This document shows, piece after piece, positions 8,716-16,135 of a stretch of DNA of 64,000 nucleotides. The stretch covers positions 17,113 to 81,112 of the forward strand of contig JALUUM010000045.1 of assembly GCA_027021365.1 (NCBI GenBank), in the 5' to 3' direction. The first letter of the stretch is position 1, and each line of letters opens with the position of its first letter. The stretch comes from Spirochaetales bacterium (GTDB lineage: Bacteria; Spirochaetota; Spirochaetia; SZUA-6). The position numbers and the translations under genes are program-made. The notes under the pieces were generated by a model that saw only the letters and a program-made list of their open reading frames with translations, was not told the DNA's origin and searched no databases.

Positions 8716-9723
8716 ATGCCCTTAAAAAGGCAGGCGAGAAGTATCTTCCCGATAATTACCGTACTCTTTCTCTTGGGGAGTATCAATTTCATCTTTGCTA
8801 CAGGATATTTCATAGCGTATGGGAAGTTATACAGGGTTAACCTGGGAAAATTGGATGTCAATAAGGTTGGTGAATTTCACAAGACCTCCAAGTACCTTTC
8901 AGTTGCACCGAATGGCCTGGTGTGGAGCCGGCTTAGCTTAAAGAGTATAGGCGGGGTTGATCCTGTACGGGGTATCGTTTCGGCAAGAATCAATCTGCCA
9001 TACAGGCCTTACAGAATTGCAATTTTAGAAAATGGCAAGGCATGCATCTCTCACCAGATCCTGATAAAAAAGGGAATACCTCTTTCCCTGGTAGATGTGG
9101 AAAGCGAAAAATACTTGGAAACTCTGTTCGGTCTGGATGGCCTGGTTACCGACATGGCTGTGAATGCCAGTGAGGCTTTCATAGCTACATATCGTCTTTC
9201 AAAACCAAGAGGTTTGAGCCTGTACAGATTGAATTTCAGGAAGGGGAATGAGGATGTTAGCCTGTCAAAGCTTCTGGAAAATAATATTGCAGATGCACGG
9301 TATGAAATCTCCATATACGGGGGAATTCTCTACCTTGTCCTGATCCCGGGAAGAAACAGCGGTGTAGAGTCGAAAATAACACTGCTGAATGCCCGTTCCG
9401 GCGAGAGACTGGGAGTGATTGCAGGGGAGGCACTGGGTGAAGTTGCAAAGTTGAGGGGTAAACCTGTTTTTTCCAGAGATACAGGATATTTCACATGTAT
9501 CGGGGAAGATGGCAGAAATGGAATAGGGCTTCTCTCTACCAAAAATAGGCGCGTATCAAAGATTCTACCCGTAAAAGGAAAGATTTACAGAATTGTCTCT
9601 GTTGAGGGACATATGCTTTCATATATGAATATTCAACCTTACATGGGAAAGGGAGAATTGGCCATTTTTTTCTATGATACCATGGCCGGAAAGGAGGTGA
9701 AGAGAATAAGAATTCTTCCTTAG
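8716..9723 (+). CDS. Secreted or membrane-anchored protein of unknown function
   Basis: 335 residues with no family I recognise. An N-terminal hydrophobic segment (about 11-32) preceded by KRQAR looks like a signal peptide or anchor. The rest is rich in short beta-type stretches such as LYRVNLGKLDV and GYFTCIGEDGRNG, giving the look of a beta-propeller, but no repeat motif is clear enough to name. It is divergent from the sugar operon with its own promoter and sits 48 bases upstream of a lipoprotein gene, so the two may form a cell-envelope pair. Confidence 0.7.
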   Translation: MPLKRQARSIFPIITVLFLLGSINFIFATGYFIAYGKLYRVNLGKLDVNKVGEFHKTSKYLSVAPNGLVWSRLSLKSIGGVDPVRGIVSARINLPYRPYRIAILENGKACISHQILIKKGIPLSLVDVESEKYLETLFGLDGLVTDMAVNASEAFIATYRLSKPRGLSLYRLNFRKGNEDVSLSKLLENNIADARYEISIYGGILYLVLIPGRNSGVESKITLLNARSGERLGVIAGEALGEVAKLRGKPVFSRDTGYFTCIGEDGRNGIGLLSTKNRRVSKILPVKGKIYRIVSVEGHMLSYMNIQPYMGKGELAIFFYDTMAGKEVKRIRILP

Positions 9724-9771
9724 TTGCTGTGTAGGGTTCGGATATAAATATCCGGAATGGAGGTAAAAAAA

Positions 9772-10770
9772 ATGAAAAAAGTGTTGATTCTGTTGCTTTC
9801 ATGTCTTGCCGTCTTTGCCTTGTTCTTCTTTGTCATGTCCTGTTCACAGCAGGCCGGTCCATCGCAGGGAGAATTGAACAATGCAGAGGCCAAGGCTTCG
9901 GAAGCAACTCAGAAAGTTGTGGATCTTCTTGCAGAAAATGACAACGAGGCGCTGGCCGATTATCTTGCAACGGAGGATCCTTCCGGAGAGGTTGCCGCAC
10001 TTGTGGATTCTTACAAACTTGAACAGGCTATGGCAGCTAAAGATACCACCGGTGTCACCTTCGATCCTGCAGATTATGAGAATGGCGATGTGCTTGTATT
10101 TCAGGGCAGTGGTGAAAGCTGGCAGGGCAACCTCATGTCACTGATTCTTGTGGGAACATTCGGGCATGCCGGTGTTCTGGATAAGGATCTTGCAGATGAT
10201 ATCGAAGGAAATGCTTCTGTTCTTTCTGCAACGATAGATTACGATGAGGAAACGGGAACATGGATCAATGGCCTTTGCCTGCAGGATCCGTACGAGCTTG
10301 CAGCGGGCAGCGTTGCAATCGGAAGGTTTGCAGCTGTAAGTACCGATGCTTCAATAATGGCAGCCTACCTACTTGCCTCAGAGGAGTGGATGGCGAGTAA
10401 TCCGAGCCTGTATGCATTCCTTCACCTGAATCTGGATCCGGTCAGCCGGGACGACGATTTACTCTGGTATTGCAGCAAGGTACCTTGGCGCTTCTACAAC
10501 GACAATTTTGGAGTAAATGTCGAGGATGCCGAGTTCTATTTCGAAGATGGCAAGTGGCAGGCATTTCAGGATACTGCTTTCTACAAGATATACTATGCAC
10601 TGCTCCGGAGGTTCTTGCCTGCAAGATGGGCAACCTATCTTGCTAACAGAAAGCTCAAGAAGGTTTTAAGAGAACTGATCACGCCGGATGAACTCTGGTA
10701 CTGGGCAGTCAATAACAACATGAATTATAGCTGGACCGGTAACCTGACAGACTACTGGGCTGGCTGGTAA
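9772..10770 (+). CDS. Lipoprotein with YiiX-like permuted papain (NlpC/P60-superfamily) domain
   Basis: 332 residues from the ATG at 9772, which has GGAGG (9759-9763) eight bases upstream; the ATG at 9757 is too close to it. The signal ends in a lipobox-like VMSC. A helical segment (about 25-80) leads to GDVLVFQGSGESW, then TFGHAGV with H132, and later WYCSKVPWRFYNDNFG with C234. Histidine before cysteine is the order of the circularly permuted YiiX/DUF830 amidases, where these residues are catalytic. Substrate unknown; peptidoglycan peptides or lipids are possible. Domain call is from motif reading only. Confidence 0.7.
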   Translation: MKKVLILLLSCLAVFALFFFVMSCSQQAGPSQGELNNAEAKASEATQKVVDLLAENDNEALADYLATEDPSGEVAALVDSYKLEQAMAAKDTTGVTFDPADYENGDVLVFQGSGESWQGNLMSLILVGTFGHAGVLDKDLADDIEGNASVLSATIDYDEETGTWINGLCLQDPYELAAGSVAIGRFAAVSTDASIMAAYLLASEEWMASNPSLYAFLHLNLDPVSRDDDLLWYCSKVPWRFYNDNFGVNVEDAEFYFEDGKWQAFQDTAFYKIYYALLRRFLPARWATYLANRKLKKVLRELITPDELWYWAVNNNMNYSWTGNLTDYWAGW

Positions 10771-11148
10771 AGGTAGCGCGCGAGGTTAGAGTACGGGTTT
10801 GTCTGTTATCTTGTCCCATTATCTCGCCCTGTTCTCAGTTGTGCGGGTCACCTGTTGGGAGTTAAACAATTCTCGAGCTCTCCTTCGATGATGAAAGCAT
10901 TAAGCCCTCGGCAAGTATCAACCTCCCATAGTTTTTTTATCCTGGTCGTTTCAAGCGGGTAGCTCCTGCAGGTGACCTCTCTTGTTCCTTCTTCAGTTCT
11001 ATATTTAGAATCTGTGAAATCGATAACCATCCTATATTTTTTTTTAATCAGGTATCGTAATTAAGAATATTTAAAAATATCAGAAATGCATATTTTTTCC
11101 GAGAAAATCATAACTTGACTTTTAAAAATCTCGGGTTAAAATGTAAGA
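10771..11148. other. Intergenic stretch with a weak small reading frame and a promoter
   Basis: 378 bases between the lipoprotein and the DUF4143 gene. A 60-codon frame on the minus strand (11030-10848) has no ribosome-binding site and no recognised family, so I do not call it. The last 35 bases hold a promoter for the next gene. I see no terminator with a T-run. Confidence 0.5.
11115..11142 (+). promoter_or_regulatory. Promoter immediately before the DUF4143 ATPase
   Basis: TTGACT (11115-11120), 16-base spacer, TAAAAT (11137-11142). Only six bases separate the -10 box from the ATG at 11149, so the expected transcription start coincides with the start codon: a leaderless message. Confidence 0.6.
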
Positions 11149-12405
11149 ATGATTAAAAGGGACCTTTATAAAGACATCAAAGATCACCTATTCCAAAAAG
11201 AAATCACCTTAATCACCGGTCCTCGCCAGGCAGGTAAAACCACTTTGATGCAACTGTTAAAGGAAGACCTGGACAGGCGAGGGGAAAGAACCCTCTTTTT
11301 AAATCTCGATATAGAGGCAGACAGCTATTTTTTTTCATCTCAGCAGAGACTATTAAAAAAGATAGAGCTCGAGATAGGAAAAGAAAGGGGCTTTGTTTTT
11401 ATTGACGAAGTGCAGAGAAAAGAAAATGCAGGGTTGTTTTTCAAGGGAATCTATGACATGAACCTTCCCTATAAGTTCATAATGTCGGGCTCCGGAAGTA
11501 TGGAACTCAAAGAAAAGATACATGAATCACTTGTCGGAAGGAAGAGGGTTTTTGAATTGAATACGATCTCTTTTCATGAGTTTGTCAATTTCAAAACAGG
11601 ATATAGATACACCAGCAATCTAAGGGACTTTTTCGAGCTGGATAAAGAAAAAACTCTTATACTTTTATGGGAATACCTCAATTTCGGCGGATATCCAAGG
11701 TTGGTGACAGAGGATCGTGAAATAGAAAAGAGAAGTGTAATAGATGAAATATACTCGAGTTATCTGGAAAAGGATATTTCCTTTTTCTTGAATGTTGGTA
11801 AAATTGAAGCCTTTAAGAATCTTATAAGGATGCTTTCAAGTGGGGCAGGTCAGATCGTAAATTACAGTGGTCTTGCAAATGCTACGGGACTTTCAATAGC
11901 AACATTAAAAAATTATCTATTCTATGCCGAATCAACATACGTTATTAAAAGATTACAACCATATTTTGTAAACAAAAAAAAGGAAATAACCAAATCACCA
12001 AAAGTGTATTTCTATGATATTGGACTTAGAAATTACTGTTCAGGGGTTTTTGGGAATTTAGGTAATATGGAAAAAGATGGCTTTGCATTCGAGAATATGG
12101 TATTCAATATCTTAAGGGACAGGCTTAGATACACAGGAAGTTCTATACGTTTCTGGCGGACGAAAGACCGGGCAGAGGTTGATTTTGTTATTACCAAAGG
12201 TAATGAAGTTATCCCCATTGAAGTCAAATACATGAAATTGAAAAGCCCGCAGGTTACACGTTCCCTTTCTCAATTCATAAAAAAGCATAATCCAAAAAGA
12301 GCACTTATTGTTAACATTGGTTATCGAGGAAGCAAACGGTATAATTCCACCACTGTCGATTTCCTTCCCTTTTATGATTTGATTTTTATGAATAGATTCG
12401 AATAA
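11149..12405 (+). CDS. DUF4143-type AAA ATPase
   Basis: A 418-residue ATPase with N-terminal AAA_14 and C-terminal DUF4143 regions. Walker A is GPRQAGKT (residues 24-31), Walker B is FVFIDEVQ (about 84-91), followed by MSGSGS as sensor. A winged-helix-like stretch lies in the middle (GLANATGLSIATLKNYLFYA). The C-terminus carries RAEVDFVI and IPIEVKY, resembling a PD-(D/E)xK nuclease-like core. Such proteins are common, often mobile, and of uncertain role. No Shine-Dalgarno precedes the ATG; a promoter ends six bases upstream. The gene is a little more AT-rich than its neighbours, which fits lateral acquisition. Confidence 0.9.
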   Translation: MIKRDLYKDIKDHLFQKEITLITGPRQAGKTTLMQLLKEDLDRRGERTLFLNLDIEADSYFFSSQQRLLKKIELEIGKERGFVFIDEVQRKENAGLFFKGIYDMNLPYKFIMSGSGSMELKEKIHESLVGRKRVFELNTISFHEFVNFKTGYRYTSNLRDFFELDKEKTLILLWEYLNFGGYPRLVTEDREIEKRSVIDEIYSSYLEKDISFFLNVGKIEAFKNLIRMLSSGAGQIVNYSGLANATGLSIATLKNYLFYAESTYVIKRLQPYFVNKKKEITKSPKVYFYDIGLRNYCSGVFGNLGNMEKDGFAFENMVFNILRDRLRYTGSSIRFWRTKDRAEVDFVITKGNEVIPIEVKYMKLKSPQVTRSLSQFIKKHNPKRALIVNIGYRGSKRYNSTTVDFLPFYDLIFMNRFE

Positions 12406-12451
12406 ACGCTTTCCTGCAGTTGTAGATAATATTGATCAGGAGGCAAGATGT

Positions 12452-13954
12452 ATGAAAAAGGGGTTCATATTTTTCTATGTGCTACAGGTTGCTGCTGTGC
12501 TGATAATCGGATCATGTACCACAAGGGGTAAAGTTGAAGGTGAAAAACCAATGACAAAGGGTGACATGGCAGTTTTGCTGGGTAGATGGGAGGGAAAGCT
12601 AAAGGTCGGAGGAACAAGTTTAAGAATTGTATTCAGGGTAGAAAAGGATAAAAAAGGTAATGTTACCGCCCTCATGGACAGCCCCGACCAGGGAGCAGAG
12701 GGCATTCCGGTAAGCAGGGTGGCACTTAAGGATTCCCGGGTGCTTTTTGAAGTTACAAAGATAAGGGGAAAGTTTGAAGGGAGCCTGTCGGCAGACAAAA
12801 ATAGCATCTCGGGAAACTGGATGCAGAGTGGTTTGAAACTGCCCCTTAAACTTGAAAAGGTATCAGAAAACCCGGAAGTAACATCGACGGCGCCATTGTC
12901 AGCGAAAAAAGAAAAGCAGAAAGCGGAAGAGCAAATTGCTCCATGGGAACCGCACCCTCCTTATCCGTACAAAAGCATAAATGTAAAGTTCGAAAACGGG
13001 GAAGCAGGGATAACCCTTGCAGGAACCATTACGATTCCCGGTGGTAAATATCAGGGTCCGTATCCTGCTGTTGTCCTTATCTCGGGAAGCGGACTGCAGA
13101 ACAGGGATGAAGAGATTTTTGGACACAGGCCATTTCTTGTATTAGCAGATTACTTAACAAGGCACGGGATAGCGGTGCTACGCTACGACGACAGGGGTTT
13201 CGGGGAATCCGGAGGCAATCCTGAAAATGCAACAATGCTCGATTTTGCATCGGATGCCTATGCGGCTTATAAGTATTTAAAGTCTGAAAGTATCACAGAG
13301 AAATACGGAATCGGCCAGGGGAAAATCGGGCTTATTGGCCATAGTGAGGGTGCATTGATTGCAGGCTATCTGGCAGCAAGACATGATGATATTTCCTTTA
13401 TAGTTCTTCTTGCAGGTTCAGGTGTTCCCGGAAAGGAACTGCTTTTAATGCAGTCAGAGGCACTGCTAAGGGCAAGCGGGGCAGATGAAGGTGCCATAGA
13501 AAGGGCGTTGAGTATTAATAAGAAGGTGTACGAGACAGTGCTTAATGGGAAGGATGAAAGAAAGGCTCGAGAAAAAATAACCGGGATACTAAAGAAAGCC
13601 GGGATGGATAAAAATCAAATTGAAATACAGTTAAAGGCCGTTTTGAACCCATGGTACAGGTTTTTCCTCAGGTACGATCCGCAGGAGGACCTTTCCAGAG
13701 TTAAGTGCCCAGTCCTTGCCTTGGGCGGGTCACTAGACCTTCAGGTTCCGACAGAAGAAAACCTTTATGCAATTGAAAGGGCTTTGAAAACCGGTGGAAA
13801 TACTCATTTCAAGATTGTCGAACTGGAAGGGTTGAATCATCTCTTTCAAAGGGCAAAGACGGGGCTTCCCTCCGAGTATGCATCGATAAAAATGAGTTTT
13901 GCACCCAGGGCTCTTGAGGTAATCACCAGCTGGATCAAAGAGACGGCTAAGTGA
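12452..13954 (+). CDS. Lipoprotein alpha/beta hydrolase
   Basis: 500 residues with a signal ending in a lipobox-like IGSC (about residue 23), so probably membrane-anchored outside the cytoplasm. Residues about 35-135 form a beta-rich accessory domain; the hydrolase fold follows from about 160. The oxyanion segment is ISGSGLQNRDE, the nucleophile elbow is GHSEG with S298, and the candidate acid and base lie in GGSLDLQVP and GLNHLFQ. It resembles bacterial dienelactone/Xaa-Pro-peptidase-like esterases. GGAGG precedes the ATG. Substrate unknown. Confidence 0.85.
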   Translation: MKKGFIFFYVLQVAAVLIIGSCTTRGKVEGEKPMTKGDMAVLLGRWEGKLKVGGTSLRIVFRVEKDKKGNVTALMDSPDQGAEGIPVSRVALKDSRVLFEVTKIRGKFEGSLSADKNSISGNWMQSGLKLPLKLEKVSENPEVTSTAPLSAKKEKQKAEEQIAPWEPHPPYPYKSINVKFENGEAGITLAGTITIPGGKYQGPYPAVVLISGSGLQNRDEEIFGHRPFLVLADYLTRHGIAVLRYDDRGFGESGGNPENATMLDFASDAYAAYKYLKSESITEKYGIGQGKIGLIGHSEGALIAGYLAARHDDISFIVLLAGSGVPGKELLLMQSEALLRASGADEGAIERALSINKKVYETVLNGKDERKAREKITGILKKAGMDKNQIEIQLKAVLNPWYRFFLRYDPQEDLSRVKCPVLALGGSLDLQVPTEENLYAIERALKTGGNTHFKIVELEGLNHLFQRAKTGLPSEYASIKMSFAPRALEVITSWIKETAK

Positions 13955-13971
13955 TTCGTGATTCTTACTGC

Positions 13972-14000
13972 TTGACTTTTATTTAATGAAGGGCTAACTT
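13972..14000 (+). promoter_or_regulatory. Promoter of the fluoride-riboswitch transcript
   Basis: TTGACT (13972-13977), 17-base spacer, TAACTT (13995-14000). The predicted transcription start near 14007 lies only a couple of bases before the aptamer, the normal arrangement for a riboswitch. Confidence 0.55.
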
Positions 14001-14008
14001 AACATAAA

Positions 14009-14090
14009 TGGGGATGGAGTCCCCCGTATAATGTCCTATCAAAAGGGCTGATGACTCCTGCCGTTTGCAGGTGACTGTGGCGGGGGAGTC
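14009..14090 (+). promoter_or_regulatory. Fluoride riboswitch (crcB motif)
   Basis: The aptamer spans 14009-14058. It opens with GGGGATGGAGTC, and its GGAGTC (14016-14021) pairs with GACTCC (14053-14058). A second stem pairs GTCC (14033-14036) with GGGC (14045-14048), closely matching the crystallised Thermotoga aptamer, including the AAAAGGGCTGATG joint. The GGG at 14010-14012 can pair with CCC at 14023-14025 as the pseudoknot. The expression platform contains a second GGAGTC (14085-14090) that competes for GACTCC. Fluoride riboswitches usually act as ON switches for crcB or eriC; association with mutS-type genes was noted when the motif was first described. Here the next large genes are two MutS-like ATPases. 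Confidence 0.88.
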
Positions 14091-14094
14091 TTGA

Positions 14095-14223
14095 ATGCCG
14101 ATAAAAACAACAAGAATTAGAAACCCGCTGCAGAGCGGGTTTTTTTATCTGTTTGCCGGTTATCGGTTGGAACTATCAATTGCATCCATCGATGGGATTT
14201 ATCGAATGGATCAATCGATTTGA
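14095..14223 (+). CDS. Candidate riboswitch-controlled leader peptide
   Basis: A 42-codon frame starts with ATG at 14095, six bases after GGAG (14085-14088). That GGAG is part of the hexamer predicted to be hidden by GACTCC when fluoride is absent. Codons about 10-18 pass straight through the intrinsic terminator at 14121-14146. The peptide resembles no family and its second half is built on repeated ATCGAT-like DNA, so its sequence may not matter; translation itself may be the function. Whether it is translated is unknown. Confidence 0.3.
   Translation: MPIKTTRIRNPLQSGFFYLFAGYRLELSIASIDGIYRMDQSI
14121..14146 (+). terminator. Intrinsic terminator between riboswitch and MutS-like genes
   Basis: CCCGCT (14124-14129), loop GCAG, AGCGGG (14134-14139), then seven T (14140-14146), with three A before the stem able to pair with the first T. 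It lies 155 bases before the first MutS-like gene, so it would prevent expression unless bypassed. Confidence 0.85.
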
Positions 14224-14300
14224 ACTATCGTTTGGAGCTATCGAATCGACCTGTTTTTTACAATTCCCGCCGTCTGCTATTAACAAGGAGGATCTCGGCC

Positions 14301-16133
14301 ATGCACAGCTCGCCGGCAACCAAAGAGAAAAAAAGCAATTCTCAAAACATGAAAAGCAATGATCCTGGAAATGGAGATATAAGGGCAGGCAACCGCTTGA
14401 AAGAAGTAAAAGAGGATAGCCCAAAAGCGGACATGAATAGGTATATAAGCATACTCTTTGAAAGTGCTTATCCTCGAGAGCTGTTCGAAAATATCAATGA
14501 CAATGGTAAGAAAAAAATAGCCCAGCCTTACTTCTTTGCTGATCTGGGACTGGACCATGTGATGCGATCTGTTCTTGCAGGCAAGGGGGAGTACAACCTG
14601 GAGCCCTTCTTCTATTATCATCTCAAAACGGAAGCTGCAATCCGGTACAGGCAGGAAGTGGTGGATGACCTGAATGATAGAGACCTTGTAGAGGGGATAA
14701 GAGGGTTCAGTGAAAAGATGGTAAAGGTACGAAGGTATATTACTCTGGTGGATAAGCTTCAGTACAGGTACAACAGAGAAGGATGGTTTCTGGAAGCAGT
14801 AGATACTTACTGTGATGCCATAGGGGCTCTTAAGAATTCCTTGAAGTCTGCCGGGCTTCAATCGGAGGCACTCATTTCCTTCAGAGATTTTCTCATAGGC
14901 TATGTCAAATCCGATGAGTTTGAAGCTCTCTCAAATGAGACAAAGGAAATCAAGGATTCTTTTTCCCGTGTAAAATATACGATCCTTATAAAGGAAAATG
15001 CTGTCACTGTAGCAAGATATGACTCAGAGGCGGATTATAGCAGGGAGGTAGAAAGTACCTTCGAGAAATTCAAGCAGGGTGCCGTGGAAAACCACCTGGT
15101 TGAGATTCCATATAGGGGTGGAATGAACCATGTAGAGGCACAGATTCTCGATTTCGTGGCTCGTCTGTACCCTGAAATCTTTGAACGCCTGGATGGCTAT
15201 TACGAGAGGAACAGGGAGTTTCTCGATGAGAACATAGTGCGTTTCGACAGGGAGATACAGTTTTACCTTTCGTACCTCGACCACATTGAGGTTTTGAGGA
15301 AGCAGGGTTTAAGGAAACAAGGGCTGGGAAGACAGGAGCTGGAGAAAAGGGAGGCAGCAAAACAGGAAATACAGGAAAAAGATCTCCAAAAACATGGACT
15401 TCCTTTCTGCCTTCCTGAAATGACGACATACAAAGAGAGTATCTATAGCCGGCAGGGTTTTGACCTTGCCCTTGCCTATAAATTGTACCTCGAGGGTAAA
15501 GGAGTTGTATGTAACGATTTCTACTTCAAAGGAAAAGAGAGGATTATCGTTGTCTCCGGCCCCAATCAGGGAGGAAAAACAACCTTTGCCAGGGCTTTCG
15601 GACAGATTCATTACCTTGCAAGTCTCGGTTTGCCCGTTCCCGGGGAGTCTGCAAGGCTCTTCATCTTCGATAATATCTTCACCCATTTCGAGAAGGAGGA
15701 GGATATAAAAAATCTCCGCGGAAAGCTGCAGGATGACCTTGTCAGAGTGAGGGAAATTCTGGATAAGGCGACGGCGAAAAGTATCATTATAATGAATGAA
15801 ATATTCAACTCCACCACACTCAAAGATGCACTCTTTTTAAGCGGGAATATTCTAAAGAAGATTATGGAGCTAGACTGTATTTCGGTGCTTGTAACCTTCA
15901 TGGATGAGCTTTCTTTGATGAGTGAAAAGACATTCAGCATGGTGAGTACCGTTGTACCGGAGAATCCTGCTTTGCGGACCTTCAGAATAGTAAGGAAACC
16001 TGCAGACGGGCTTGCCTATGCCCTCCAAATAGCAGAGAAGCACGGGCTTACCTATGGCGATATCAGAAACCGTATCAAGGTTGAGAATCAGTACGATATA
16101 AAAAGTGTAAGAGAAAGAACCGGGAGAGTGTGA
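14301..16133 (+). CDS. MutS-like ATPase, first of a tandem pair
   Basis: 610 residues from the ATG at 14301, which has AAGGAGG (14285-14291) nine bases upstream; an in-frame TTG at 14220 has no such site. Residues about 60-350 are helical, like the MutS lever and clamp, but the mismatch-recognition domain of MutS is absent. The C-terminal ATPase has GPNQGGKT (near residue 420), the MutS-specific DNIFTHFEKEED, and a Walker B-like SIIIMNEIFNSTT. A lysine/glutamine-rich repeat (RKQGLRKQGLGRQEL, encoded around 15295-15400) interrupts the helical part. It is downstream of a fluoride riboswitch and terminator and is followed at once by a paralogue. Role unknown. Confidence 0.85.
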   Translation: MHSSPATKEKKSNSQNMKSNDPGNGDIRAGNRLKEVKEDSPKADMNRYISILFESAYPRELFENINDNGKKKIAQPYFFADLGLDHVMRSVLAGKGEYNLEPFFYYHLKTEAAIRYRQEVVDDLNDRDLVEGIRGFSEKMVKVRRYITLVDKLQYRYNREGWFLEAVDTYCDAIGALKNSLKSAGLQSEALISFRDFLIGYVKSDEFEALSNETKEIKDSFSRVKYTILIKENAVTVARYDSEADYSREVESTFEKFKQGAVENHLVEIPYRGGMNHVEAQILDFVARLYPEIFERLDGYYERNREFLDENIVRFDREIQFYLSYLDHIEVLRKQGLRKQGLGRQELEKREAAKQEIQEKDLQKHGLPFCLPEMTTYKESIYSRQGFDLALAYKLYLEGKGVVCNDFYFKGKERIIVVSGPNQGGKTTFARAFGQIHYLASLGLPVPGESARLFIFDNIFTHFEKEEDIKNLRGKLQDDLVRVREILDKATAKSIIIMNEIFNSTTLKDALFLSGNILKKIMELDCISVLVTFMDELSLMSEKTFSMVSTVVPENPALRTFRIVRKPADGLAYALQIAEKHGLTYGDIRNRIKVENQYDIKSVRERTGRV

Positions 16134-16135
16134 AA

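Noticed and set aside
10848..11030. 60-codon minus-strand frame in the gap before the DUF4143 gene
   Set aside because: No ribosome-binding site, no recognised motif, and its length is expected by chance.
14220..14300. TTG-initiated extension of MutS-like protein 1
   Set aside because: ATG 14301 has a strong AAGGAGG; the extension encodes unrelated sequence over the repeated ATCGAT-like leader.
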